A stretch of 64,000 nt of DNA from Bacillota bacterium (GTDB lineage: Bacteria; Bacillota; Clostridia; Lachnospirales; Lachnospiraceae), in the NCBI GenBank assembly GCA_023409535.1, contig JAEYGZ010000034.1, forward strand, positions 124,001 through 188,000. The letters run 5' to 3'. The translations under genes and the position numbers were made by a program. Positions 7,092 to 16,066 of this stretch are shown piece by piece (the stretch's first letter is position 1; each line of letters starts with the position of its first letter). The notes under the pieces are model-generated. The model saw only the letters and a program-made list of their open reading frames with translations, was not told where the DNA came from and ran no database searches.

Positions 7092-9560
7092 ATGGTAGAA
7101 AAAATCTTTCTTGATATATTAAATATGAGCTATATAGGGAGTATAGTCATTTTAGCAATTTTACTTATTAGAATATTTTTGAAAAAGGTACCCAAAAAAT
7201 TCTCTTATCTACTGTGGGCAGTGGCTCTTGTTAGATTAGTAATGCCATTTACATTTGAGAGTGTATTAAGTCTAATTCCAGTGAATACAGAACCAATTCC
7301 GGTAAATATTGGGTATGCAGTTAAGCCTCAAATTAGTACGGGGATTCCGATTGTTGATTCACCTGTAAATAATTCTCTTCCAGCACCAGAAGCAGTAGCA
7401 AGTGTTAATCCGATACAATTGTTAATCTTAATTGGAACTTTGATATGGGTTACAATTATGATAATGATGGTGATTCATGGAATTTTGTCGTATATGAAAG
7501 TAAAGAAGCTATTAGTGGATGCAATTTGGGAAGAAGAGAATGTGTTTAGGTCAAGTAAAATCGATACACCTTTTGTTATGGGAATAATTAACCCCAAAAT
7601 CTACTTACCTGATTCAGTATCAGAAGCTGAAAGAGAATACATTTTATTTCATGAACAAACACATATAAAAAGATTGGATCATACTTTTAGATTTATTAGT
7701 TATTTGGTATTGTGTATTCATTGGTTTAATCCTCTGGTATGGATTGCATTTTTCGTTAGTAGCAAAGATATGGAGATGGCATGTGACGAATCAGTAATCA
7801 TCCATATGGGCGATCATGTTAAGAAGGAATACTCACAGTCTCTTTTGAACTTTACTACAAGGAGAGTAAAATTAAGTATGTCTCCACTTGCTTTTGGTGA
7901 AGGAGATACCAAAGGGCGTATTAAAAATATTCTTAATTTTAAAACGCCTAAGTTTTATCTCATTATAGTAGTAATATTAGTTCTATTTATTATTTCTATT
8001 GGCTTATTAGCGAATCCAATTAAGAAAATATCTTCACCTAACTTCGTAGGTAACAATTATAGAGTACAAGATATTCTTTTTAATGCACCAATATATTCTT
8101 TTACCTATACAGTTGCGTCAGCTCCAGTATTTAGTGTCACTTCCGACTATCAGCTCTATACAAAGGAAGGTCAAAGTAATGACTGGGACTTCATTGGAGG
8201 CTTATATAAAGTGGAGCATATGAAAGATGAACTGTTGAGTTGGATACATTTTACGGAACTACTGGATACTAAGGTTTTAACTTTATTAGACAGAACAAAA
8301 AATATATATCGAGTAGATACAAACAATGAAAATGATGTCTTCTACTTAGTGTTAGAAACTGAAGATGATCAGATATTAATATTCTACGGTTATGCAAGTG
8401 AAGAAGGGACATCTATTAGGTGGATATTTGAAACAGTACGGTTAGAATCTTTAGAAATCTCATTATCAGCAACAGAACTTTGGGAACATAGAACAGAATA
8501 CGTTGGGAATAATTCTGCTGTAGGAAATATAGCAAACCAATTACAATATCCAGACTATTTAGAGTACAAAGGGATATCTTTACAGACAGAGAACAAACCG
8601 TTTGGAGTTACAGTTATTCTTAGTCAAAAATCAGATGAAGATATTGTTAGTATCGATGAGAACTCGAAAGTGCTTTTTGAAATAGATGCATGTATTTTAT
8701 TCTCGTTAGTACAAAATTTAGAGCAAATAGCTTTCTCAATTGACGAAGGATCAACTAAAATGAAACCGATGATATATACAAGAGATTGGGCCCATGAAAC
8801 AATAGACGTCGATTTATGGGAAGAGAGCGCTGATATAGAATCCTATAGAGATCTTCTTTTGATAATTAAAGAGAGAATATCTTATGGTTCTGATTCTACG
8901 ATTGATGCTAATATAGTGTCTGAAGAGAGTTTGTTGGATAAAGCGATAAGCGATGCAATAATGGATTATCATTCACAATCCTGGAACGATGGTGGTTATG
9001 CATTTGAAAGTCATATAAATCTTGCTATAGAGACAAATGAGAACGAAGATGAAATTATGGTATATGCATTAGTTCTATATAATGTTATTGAGAAAAAGGA
9101 GAATGGAATTAATACACTAAGCGGCTCCCATGTGCCTTGTAGATTAACTTTTAAGAGTACTGGAAATGACACTTATAAGCTTATGGAGTACTGGGTGCCA
9201 AGGGATGGTTCTTATTATGCCACTGATATTCGAGAAGTGTTTCCGGATGAAGTTGAAAATAATGCTATTGATACCCAAAAGTATATTTTGTTGCAGATAC
9301 AATCAATATATCAACAAGCCGTTAAGGTATTGAATATTAACACAAATGATGTAATAGACAATTTACTGGAACAAATTATGTCATCACCAAAAGCATCCTC
9401 CAATCCTGGAGATTATATTGACGCACATCGAATTGAATATCGTGAGTTAACATATTACGGTGATTATACGATTGCATTTATCGAAAGCAGTCTTGAAGCA
9501 GGTGTAACTGGTTTAAGGCGTAAGATAATAGAAATCTTATATGATGAAATGACAATGTAA
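7092..9560 (+). CDS. M56 (BlaR1/MecR1-type) membrane metallopeptidase with DUF4825-like sensor tail
   Basis: An 822-residue membrane sensor-protease. Helices at about 12-30, 38-55 and 107-130 precede a cytoplasmic zinc site HEQTH (187-191), with the third ligand in MEMACDES (near 228-233) and another helix near 205-225. A last helix near 290-308 anchors a long extracytoplasmic region. In that region the YVGNNSAVGNIANQL stretch near 480 and the following LQTENKPFGVTVIL resemble DUF4825. There is no penicillin-binding domain with an SxxK serine as in true BlaR1, so the ligand is probably not a beta-lactam. No beta-lactamase gene is near. ATG 7092 is chosen because GGGAGGG lies just upstream; the in-frame start at 7071 overlaps blaI. 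It is likely the partner that inactivates the upstream repressor. Confidence 0.85.
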   Translation: MVEKIFLDILNMSYIGSIVILAILLIRIFLKKVPKKFSYLLWAVALVRLVMPFTFESVLSLIPVNTEPIPVNIGYAVKPQISTGIPIVDSPVNNSLPAPEAVASVNPIQLLILIGTLIWVTIMIMMVIHGILSYMKVKKLLVDAIWEEENVFRSSKIDTPFVMGIINPKIYLPDSVSEAEREYILFHEQTHIKRLDHTFRFISYLVLCIHWFNPLVWIAFFVSSKDMEMACDESVIIHMGDHVKKEYSQSLLNFTTRRVKLSMSPLAFGEGDTKGRIKNILNFKTPKFYLIIVVILVLFIISIGLLANPIKKISSPNFVGNNYRVQDILFNAPIYSFTYTVASAPVFSVTSDYQLYTKEGQSNDWDFIGGLYKVEHMKDELLSWIHFTELLDTKVLTLLDRTKNIYRVDTNNENDVFYLVLETEDDQILIFYGYASEEGTSIRWIFETVRLESLEISLSATELWEHRTEYVGNNSAVGNIANQLQYPDYLEYKGISLQTENKPFGVTVILSQKSDEDIVSIDENSKVLFEIDACILFSLVQNLEQIAFSIDEGSTKMKPMIYTRDWAHETIDVDLWEESADIESYRDLLLIIKERISYGSDSTIDANIVSEESLLDKAISDAIMDYHSQSWNDGGYAFESHINLAIETNENEDEIMVYALVLYNVIEKKENGINTLSGSHVPCRLTFKSTGNDTYKLMEYWVPRDGSYYATDIREVFPDEVENNAIDTQKYILLQIQSIYQQAVKVLNINTNDVIDNLLEQIMSSPKASSNPGDYIDAHRIEYRELTYYGDYTIAFIESSLEAGVTGLRRKIIEILYDEMTM

Positions 9561-9794
9561 TGTGAGATTACGGTAGAACGTAACATCAATCCTGTCCTCT
9601 CAAGCCATGTAGAATCCATAATCGCTCAACAATATTACGATAACACTAATTTAAATAAAAAAGATGAGATTGTTCCAGAAAATATAAGTGAAAAAATGGC
9701 AGATGCAATATCAGCATTTAGAGAACGGTATATAGTGACGAATAAGAATAAAGAAGAATTTTTAGACGTACTATTAAGCATAACAATATTTTGA
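9561..9794 (+). pseudogene. Coding remnant in frame after the M56 gene
   Basis: Directly after the M56 stop codon the same frame stays open for 77 codons and reads like protein (ERNINPVLSSHVESIIAQQY, then SEKMADAISAFRERYIV), ending at a TGA. It has no ribosome site or good start except an internal ATG at 9696. It may be the 3' end of a lost gene fused by deletion. I do not recognise the family. Confidence 0.4.
9606..9620 (+). repeat. Short copy C of the dispersed repeat
   Basis: CATGTAGAATCCATA is identical to 2922-2936 inside repeat copy A and is followed by a related AATCGCTCAAC. It marks the end of the accessory block on the other side of the AbiH and BlaI/M56 genes. Confidence 0.45.
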
Positions 9795-10201
9795 AAATTA
9801 GAAAATGTGGACTTGAAAGGAATAGGGGTTAAATCATATAGTTATTGTTCCTATTTGCATTTTATATGGACTAATGAAGGTAGTGATATGACTAGGAATA
9901 GAAGCAGAAGATATCATTTATCAATTCATTAATAAAAGCTATCATGTGGAAAATGATTATGAATAATATGTAAGCTGCCTCATCGGCAGGTTGCTTCGAG
10001 ACCGTTTCAAAGTCTGTGTGTAAACATAAAAAACTGATATAAAATCTTAATAGTACTTATGGGCAAGGCCATTTTCCAGTGGTTCTTGCCCATGTTTGTA
10101 TTATAAAACTGTTTTTGGGGTGTCAAATATAACGCTCCTAGGGCAGTCCTAAACACCGTGTTTTAGGATACTCCCTATTTCCGCACTTTTAAAAAGCGTA
10201 A
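9795..10201. other. Intergenic region with hairpins at the end of the accessory block
   Basis: No convincing gene; a few short frames look like decayed coding ends. Three hairpins can be drawn: a small GCTGCC/GGCAG stem near 9973-9990; ATGGGCAAG/CTTGCCCAT (10059-10067 with 10085-10093); and a nested stem at about 10141-10175 (TCCTAAA/TTTAGGA core) that would lie just past the 3' end of the minus-strand chemoreceptor gene and may terminate it. Confidence 0.45.
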
Positions 10202-11938
10202 TTAAAGTATAAATCTATCAATTAATGTTTTTAGCTCCGTTACAAGATTGTCCACTTCTTCACACACTTCGTTGATAATAGCCATGGAAGCATTAACCTC
10301 TTCTGTTGTTGCTGAGGTTTCTTCTGTACTTGCGGCATTTTCTTGTGCGATAGCAGAAAGATTTGTAACTACATCCATAATATGGGACCGGCTTTGTTCC
10401 ATTTTCTTACTTACCGAATCCAGAGCTGTAATTTCTTTGTTTATATTATCGACAGTATCAGCAATAGCAAAATATTTTTCCTTTGTTTCATTTACACTTG
10501 TTGCTTGAATTAACACAGCTTCCTTTACAACATTACTTTGTATATTAGCATTAGAGATATTATTTGTTAATTCCTTTAGCATGGAATCAATTACCTTCGT
10601 GGAAGCGGTTGATTGCTCAGATAATTTTTGGATTTCTTCTGCGATAACTGAAAATCCCTTACCTGAGGCTCCTGCTCTGGCAGCTTCAATGGCGGCATTT
10701 AATGCCAGAAGATTTGTCTGATCAGCAATTTCTGCGATGAGGCCGCTGGCTTCCCCAATTTTAACCGCACTATCATTCGTGGTGTTAATAATTTCAAAGA
10801 TCGAATGAAAAGAGTCCTGGTTCTTCTGGGTGATTTCATCAAGTTGATTTACAACCTTTAATCCCTCATTGCTCACTGCCTTAATCTGATGACTCGCGAG
10901 AGACAGTTCATCAGCGCTTTTCGAGTTTTGTTTTACAACATCTCCGAGAGAACCAAGTTCATCTACTAAATGTTCCGTATCCTCTGCCTGATTCCCGGCA
11001 CTTTCTGCTATTTCACCTACGGTACTTGCAATCTCATTGATAGAGACATTAACCTCATTGGAATTTGTTCTCATAATTGAGGAAGTATTTGCAAGTTTTT
11101 TTGAGGATTCATTCAGCTTGGTGAGGATTTCCTTTAAAGAATGAATCACAATGGTTATTGAACTTGATAATTCACCTAATTCATCCTTGCTGTTAACATT
11201 ATGAAGTTCGAAGGTTAAATCATTATTAGCAAGAGCATTCATGTTCAAAGTTAATTTCTTAATATTTTTTTGAAAATAACTAATTATTATTACAGAAACA
11301 ACTGTTATATATATAATTATAAGAATAATGATAATTGACGAAACCATAATATTACGTTTAACGGAATTCTGAATTTGCTCCGTGATATATCCGCCATATT
11401 CATCCAAAAGTTCATTCATATGCTTAAGATCATTTCTTGTTTTATCAAATTCAGTTGCTCTGGCATCCAGATCACCAATACCGGTTTCTAAATCATAGGT
11501 AGCTCTCCAATTAGCAAAATGAATACTAAAACTATCATATAAGTCAGTATAAGACAAACTCGTTGCAGAATGCTTGAATTCCTTGCGCAGTATTGGATTG
11601 TTATCAAGATTTGCATAGGCTTCACGCATCTCAGCCAATACTAGATCGACTTTTTCATCAAAATCTGCGATGAGTGTACTTATTTTATCCTCGTCCAGTG
11701 AATCTCTGGATAATATTTCTTCCTTCTCTATCATGGCAGCATGATAATAATCTCTATCTGCGTTCAATATTAAATTGGAAGTCTTGGAAACATCTTCATA
11801 AAATGCTTCTTTGGAATTTGCCAGAATATTATTTTGATTATAACCTGACTGAATACAAAGAATTATCAAAGCAAGTATAGCAGGTGAAATCATAACCCAG
11901 AGTTTAGTAGCAACTTTTTGATTTCGTAAAAATGACAT
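10202..11938 (-). CDS. Methyl-accepting chemotaxis protein
   Basis: A 578-residue chemoreceptor. The order is: transmembrane helix 1 (about 14-32); an extracytoplasmic four-helix-type ligand domain (about 35-185); transmembrane helix 2 (about 196-218, Ile-rich); HAMP (about 220-270); and a long signalling coiled coil whose tip reads EIADQTNLLALNAAIEAARA near 400. It reports ligand binding to CheA/CheW. GAGGGGG precedes the ATG. It is divergent from the sugar ABC importer. Its promoter carries the same ATTGGATATTGGATA element, in inverted orientation and at the same distance from the start codon, as the importer promoter, so it may sense the sugar that importer carries. Confidence 0.95.
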   Translation of the reverse strand: MSFLRNQKVATKLWVMISPAILALIILCIQSGYNQNNILANSKEAFYEDVSKTSNLILNADRDYYHAAMIEKEEILSRDSLDEDKISTLIADFDEKVDLVLAEMREAYANLDNNPILRKEFKHSATSLSYTDLYDSFSIHFANWRATYDLETGIGDLDARATEFDKTRNDLKHMNELLDEYGGYITEQIQNSVKRNIMVSSIIIILIIIYITVVSVIIISYFQKNIKKLTLNMNALANNDLTFELHNVNSKDELGELSSSITIVIHSLKEILTKLNESSKKLANTSSIMRTNSNEVNVSINEIASTVGEIAESAGNQAEDTEHLVDELGSLGDVVKQNSKSADELSLASHQIKAVSNEGLKVVNQLDEITQKNQDSFHSIFEIINTTNDSAVKIGEASGLIAEIADQTNLLALNAAIEAARAGASGKGFSVIAEEIQKLSEQSTASTKVIDSMLKELTNNISNANIQSNVVKEAVLIQATSVNETKEKYFAIADTVDNINKEITALDSVSKKMEQSRSHIMDVVTNLSAIAQENAASTEETSATTEEVNASMAIINEVCEEVDNLVTELKTLIDRFIL

Positions 11939-11977
11939 TTTCTATGCCCCCTCAGTAGTAAAATATGTATTGTAGAT

Positions 11978-12020
11978 ATTGGATATTGGATATTATATCA
12001 CATGCATTTGTTTTTGACAA
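11978..12020 (-). promoter_or_regulatory. Chemoreceptor promoter with shared operator element
   Basis: On the minus strand TTGTCA (12015-12020) and TATAAT (11992-11997) are 17 bases apart, a near-consensus promoter. The 23-base segment 11978-12000 matches the reverse complement of 12335-12357 at 21 positions; the 15-base core is exact. It ends 40 bases from the chemoreceptor start codon; the other copy ends 41 bases from the importer start codon. Confidence 0.7.
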
Positions 12021-12293
12021 TAATATATATAAAAACTGGAAATTAGAATATAACAAATGCAAAAGCATAGTGAGGTAATCGATTTTCTGGTTCATTGCTT
12101 AGCTTCCAATTAAGACTTTCTAAGTAGATAGAATAGTAAGAAGAAATTTTGAATTTTGAATTATTGGTAATATTGGTGACTTTTATATTAAGAGAATAGA
12201 CATCTTAGTACTTCTTTTCTATACTGTATAATAAGGTATATATACAATATGTATATAATATTGTAATTTTTTCTGATTATCTTGTATAAATGG

Positions 12294-12357
12294 TTGACAA
12301 GCTTAGAGGAAAGTGATAATATCATCTTGTTAGATGATATTGTATCCAATATCCAAT
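12294..12357 (+). promoter_or_regulatory. Promoter and operators of the sugar ABC cluster
   Basis: TTGACA (12294-12299) and TAATAT (12317-12322) are 17 bases apart. A perfect inverted repeat ATATCATCT/AGATGATAT (12319-12327, 12332-12340) overlaps the -10 and is a candidate operator for the GntR-family regulator of this cluster. Immediately downstream, TATCCAATATCCAAT (12343-12357) is the inverted copy of the element in the chemoreceptor promoter. The rest of the 459-base gap (11939-12397) is very AT-rich with no gene seen. Confidence 0.7.
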
Positions 12358-12397
12358 TAGCACAATATGGATAAAACTAAATTGAGGAGGTAGCGAA

Positions 12398-13525
12398 ATG
12401 AAAAAAAGTATTACAAGATTAATCTTACTTGTAACGTTAACAATGATATGCAGTTTTGTATTCATTGGATGCAGCACGAATGGCCAGAGTTCAACTAAGG
12501 AGAAGGATGTAACAGCGGCTGATAAAACAACAAGTGATGATGCAACTGGAGGCGGTCAGGAAGTGACTGCAAGTACCGAATTACCTGTTAGCGGTATTGG
12601 GGTAACGATTAGTACGGAAGTTAAAGCTACAGGAGATTACAAAATTGGTTACATTGCAAAAAATTCAACCAATCCATATATGATTGCTCAGGCAGCAGGT
12701 GTAACAAAAGCAGGTGAAGTAATGGGTTTTGAAGCAATCACACAAGCGCCTGCAACTGCAGATAATGTTGAAGAACAGGTTAAGATCATGGAAGATATGA
12801 TTCAACAGGGAGTAAAAGCGATTATTGTTCACTGCGTTGATACCAACGGAATTATGCCGGGTGTTAGAAAAGCAGAAGAGGCTGGCATCGTGGTTGTTAC
12901 AATTGGTACACCGGCAGCAGAAGATACTTTCCTTAGGACGGGCGTTAATTACAGAGAAACAGGTGAAGTAATCGCGACGCAGCTTGCAGAAAAATTGAAC
13001 GGAAAAGGAAAGATAATAATTCTTGAGGGACCTCCGGGAGCAGCAAATGCAATTGAAAGGCTGGAAGGTATTGAATCTGTTATTGATCAATATCCTGATA
13101 TCGAAATCGTAGCATCCCAGACAGCAAACTTTAAGAGAACAGAGGGTATGCAGGTTACGGAAAACCTAATCCAGAAATATACTGACATTAACGCAATCAT
13201 TGGTATGAATGATGAAAGTGCTTTAGGCGCAATTCAAGCGTTGAAGGCTGCCGGTATGACAGATGTTCTGGTTGCGGGATTTGATGGAAGCGCAGATGCA
13301 ACATCAGCAGTAGAAGCTGGAGATATGTATGTTACATATAATACGGATCCTTATGGATCAGGTTTCATAGCCTGTGCTTATATTGTTCAGAATCTAAATG
13401 ATGGCACAACACCTCCGAGTACGTTTATTCCTTTCCCGTCAGCTGCTAATGACCCTTTAATCACTTCTGATACTGTCGCTGCCTATAAAGAAAATATTGC
13501 ATGGTGGAAGGCTGTTCAGCAATAA
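12398..13525 (+). CDS. Sugar ABC transporter substrate-binding lipoprotein (RbsB-like)
   Basis: A 375-residue periplasmic-binding-protein of the ribose/galactose family (Peripla_BP_4 type). A lipoprotein signal peptide ends at the lipobox IGCS (Cys near 25), followed by a Ser/Thr/Gly linker. The mature part begins near 80 (YKIGYIAKNSTNPYM) and holds the typical GVKAIIVHCVD, GMNDESALGAIQALKAAG and VAGFDGS strands. It captures a monosaccharide-like ligand outside the cell. AGGAGG lies upstream of the ATG. It is the first gene of the cluster and precedes a stable hairpin, the usual arrangement for keeping the binding protein in excess over the membrane parts. The ligand cannot be read from the sequence; the cluster suggests a branched sugar or sugar acid. 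Confidence 0.92.
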   Translation: MKKSITRLILLVTLTMICSFVFIGCSTNGQSSTKEKDVTAADKTTSDDATGGGQEVTASTELPVSGIGVTISTEVKATGDYKIGYIAKNSTNPYMIAQAAGVTKAGEVMGFEAITQAPATADNVEEQVKIMEDMIQQGVKAIIVHCVDTNGIMPGVRKAEEAGIVVVTIGTPAAEDTFLRTGVNYRETGEVIATQLAEKLNGKGKIIILEGPPGAANAIERLEGIESVIDQYPDIEIVASQTANFKRTEGMQVTENLIQKYTDINAIIGMNDESALGAIQALKAAGMTDVLVAGFDGSADATSAVEAGDMYVTYNTDPYGSGFIACAYIVQNLNDGTTPPSTFIPFPSAANDPLITSDTVAAYKENIAWWKAVQQ

Positions 13526-13547
13526 ACGAAGCTTTGAACAACTAATT

Positions 13548-13586
13548 ATGTTTGTCCTTTTACCTTCCTGGTAAAAGGACAAACAT
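13548..13586 (+). terminator. Strong hairpin between binding protein and ATPase genes
   Basis: A perfect 17-base-pair stem (13548-13564 with 13570-13586) and a 5-base loop, with no T-run after it. More likely a 3'-end stabiliser or partial terminator that lowers downstream expression than a full stop. Confidence 0.75.
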
Positions 13587-13599
13587 CTGGAAGAGGTGA

Positions 13600-15123
13600 A
13601 TGATGGGAGAACTCGTATTAAGCGTACAGCATATCACAAAAAAATTTCCCGGTATGAAAGCCTTAGATGATGTCGATTTTGATCTTCGGACAGGAGAAGT
13701 ACATATATTAGTGGGTGAAAATGGAGCAGGAAAAAGTACATTGGCAAAAGTTCTGCTGGGAGCCTATAAAAAAGATGAAGGTGAAATATTTTTTAAAGGT
13801 GAAAAAGTGGAGCTTTCCGGAACAAAGGATGCCATTGAAAAGGGAATTGTTGCAGTTTACCAGGAATTAACGTTAATACCGTATTTGAATGTGGCTCAGA
13901 ATATTTTCATAAACAGAGAATTTAAAACAAGGCTGGGCTTAATTGACCATAAGAAAATGGAAGAGGAAGCGGGAGCCATACTGAAATCCTTGAATTGTGA
14001 GACGATTAATGTAAAAAGTCCGGTTAAGGAGTTGAATGTAGCAGAGCAGCAGATGGTTGAAATAGCAAAAGCTCTTTCTTATGATCCGAAAATAATAGTA
14101 TTTGATGAACCTACTTCATCTTTATCGGAGAGAGAAGTTAAATCACTATTTGTACAAATACATAGGTTGAAAAAAGAGGGAATAGGAATTATTTATGTAT
14201 CACACCGAATGGAAGAATTTCCGCTCATAGGCGACAGAATAACCATATTGCGGGATGGTAAAAAGATATCAACCGTAGGAATTAATGATTGTACGAATAC
14301 GGAACTGGTAAATATGATGGTCGGACGTGATGTATCACAGGTTTATGTTCGGTCGGAGAATAAATTTACCGGTGAAGCCCTAAGAACGGAAAAACTGCAG
14401 GATTACGACGGCAAGGTAAAAGGTGTCGACATAAGTGTAAACCGCGGTGAAATCGTTGGAATTGCAGGTCTTGTTGGCGCTGGCCGTACCGAGCTGGCAC
14501 AATTAATCTATGGCATTCATCCCATTAAGTCAGGCAAGGTATTTATCAATGGCAAGGAAATAATACCGAAATCACCCGAAAATTCAATCAGGAATGGTAT
14601 AGGGCTTGTAAGTGAAGACAGAAAAAAACAAGGTCTGGCGCTCAATGAATCAATATCAATGAATATTATATCGGTAAGTTTAAAAAAGATTTTTCCAAAA
14701 ATCTTTATAAATAAGAAGAAAATCCATGCAATTTCCCGTGATTACATAAAACAGCTGCATATTGCAACAACAAGTGCTGAGAAACAATGTAAGTATTTAT
14801 CCGGCGGTAACCAGCAAAAGGTTGTATTGGCAAAATGGCTGCATTTTGATCCGCAGATACTTATTTTTGATGAGCCGACAAGAGGGATAGACGTAGCAGC
14901 AAAAATGGAGATATACGGATTAATGGATCAGCTTGCTTCCAAAGGGAAGGCAATCATAATGATTTCTTCTGAATTACCGGAAGTTATCGGTATGAGTGAC
15001 AGAATTTACATTATGAGTGATGGAATAATAAGGGGTGTCTGTAACCGTGATGAATATACGCTGGAACAAATTGGAGCGAAAATGATGGGTTTAGGGGGAG
15101 CGAAAGATGAACAGCTTAAATAA
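13600..15123 (+). CDS. Sugar ABC transporter ATP-binding protein (RbsA/MglA type)
   Basis: A 507-residue duplicated ATPase that drives uptake by the neighbouring permeases. The first nucleotide-binding domain has Walker A GENGAGKST, a weakened signature (LNVAEQQMVEIAKAL) and Walker B IIVFDEPTSSL. The second has the usual degenerate Walker A (GLVGAGRTE), a full signature LSGGNQQKVVLAKWL and Walker B ILIFDEPTRGID. This one-sided asymmetry is typical of the CUT2 family. The start is ATGATG with AGAGG upstream, so residue 1 may be either Met. The 3' end overlaps the next gene by 17 bases. Confidence 0.95.
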   Translation: MMGELVLSVQHITKKFPGMKALDDVDFDLRTGEVHILVGENGAGKSTLAKVLLGAYKKDEGEIFFKGEKVELSGTKDAIEKGIVAVYQELTLIPYLNVAQNIFINREFKTRLGLIDHKKMEEEAGAILKSLNCETINVKSPVKELNVAEQQMVEIAKALSYDPKIIVFDEPTSSLSEREVKSLFVQIHRLKKEGIGIIYVSHRMEEFPLIGDRITILRDGKKISTVGINDCTNTELVNMMVGRDVSQVYVRSENKFTGEALRTEKLQDYDGKVKGVDISVNRGEIVGIAGLVGAGRTELAQLIYGIHPIKSGKVFINGKEIIPKSPENSIRNGIGLVSEDRKKQGLALNESISMNIISVSLKKIFPKIFINKKKIHAISRDYIKQLHIATTSAEKQCKYLSGGNQQKVVLAKWLHFDPQILIFDEPTRGIDVAAKMEIYGLMDQLASKGKAIIMISSELPEVIGMSDRIYIMSDGIIRGVCNRDEYTLEQIGAKMMGLGGAKDEQLK

Positions 15124-16066
15124 GAAACTGAAAACATTGCCTCCTGTATTCTGGATGTTAATTGTAATCATTATTATTTTTAGCATCAGTTCACCAAACT
15201 ACATCTCATTTCAAAACTTCAGGAATATTTTGATACAATCTACTCCGCTGATGATAGTGGCATTTGCCCAAACCTGTATCATTTTGACTCAGGGAACAGA
15301 TTTGTCCCTCGGAGCACAGGTCAGCTTTACAACAGTATTCTCAGTTTTTCTTGCGAATAAAGGAATTCCGCTGATACTTGCGATGCTGATAGCGGTTCTT
15401 GCTGCAGTATGTGTAGGCTTAATTAATGGAATTATAGTGGCAAAAGGAAATGTTCTGCCATTTATCGCCACCTATGGAATGCAGAATATACTAAATAGTT
15501 TGTCGCTTTTGTTAGCCTCCGGAGCATCCATATATTATGTGAGTAATATATATCAATTTGTTACTGAAACGACAATTCTGTTCATACCCATCATGGTCTG
15601 GGTTGCGGTATTAACCTTCCTGCTGGTATGGGTAGTGTTAAAAAAGACAAAGTTTGGTATGAATATCATAGGATTGGGTGGTAACAGAGAAGCATTGCAG
15701 TTAGCGGGCATCAGCCCGGCCTACAACCTGATTAAAACATATGCATTTGCCGCATTTATAGCGGGGATTGCAGGCATCGTCACACTTTGCCGGATAGAAT
15801 CAGGACAACCGGTCGTAGCTTCAGGGTGGGAGTTTCAAGCGGTAGCAGCTACTCTGCTTGGCGGATCCTCTCTGAGAGAAGGAAAAGGTGGTGTAACAGG
15901 AACCATATTTGGTGTTTTCCTGATCACGATTGTAAAAAATGGATTGAATATTGTCGGAGTAAAATCCACCTATCAGAATGCAATCATTGGATCTATCGTA
16001 TTAACAGCAATTATTATTGATGCAGTAATCCGTATACGTTCTAAGAAGGGAGGAGCAAAGCAATGA
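15107..16066 (+). CDS. Sugar ABC transporter permease (RbsC type) 1
   Basis: A 319-residue membrane protein with about eight to ten helices, in the branched-chain/ribose permease family. Recognisable parts are the TQGTDLSLGAQVSF motif near 62 and the AATLLGGSSLREGKGG loop near 245 that contacts the ATPase. It overlaps the ATPase gene by 17 bases and ends in an ATGA overlap with the second permease, so the two probably form a heterodimer made in equal amounts. Confidence 0.93.
   Translation: MNSLNKKLKTLPPVFWMLIVIIIIFSISSPNYISFQNFRNILIQSTPLMIVAFAQTCIILTQGTDLSLGAQVSFTTVFSVFLANKGIPLILAMLIAVLAAVCVGLINGIIVAKGNVLPFIATYGMQNILNSLSLLLASGASIYYVSNIYQFVTETTILFIPIMVWVAVLTFLLVWVVLKKTKFGMNIIGLGGNREALQLAGISPAYNLIKTYAFAAFIAGIAGIVTLCRIESGQPVVASGWEFQAVAATLLGGSSLREGKGGVTGTIFGVFLITIVKNGLNIVGVKSTYQNAIIGSIVLTAIIIDAVIRIRSKKGGAKQ

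Noticed and set aside
15787..16020. Alternative frame inside the first CUT2 permease
   Set aside because: Shadow of the permease gene in another frame, with no ribosome site.
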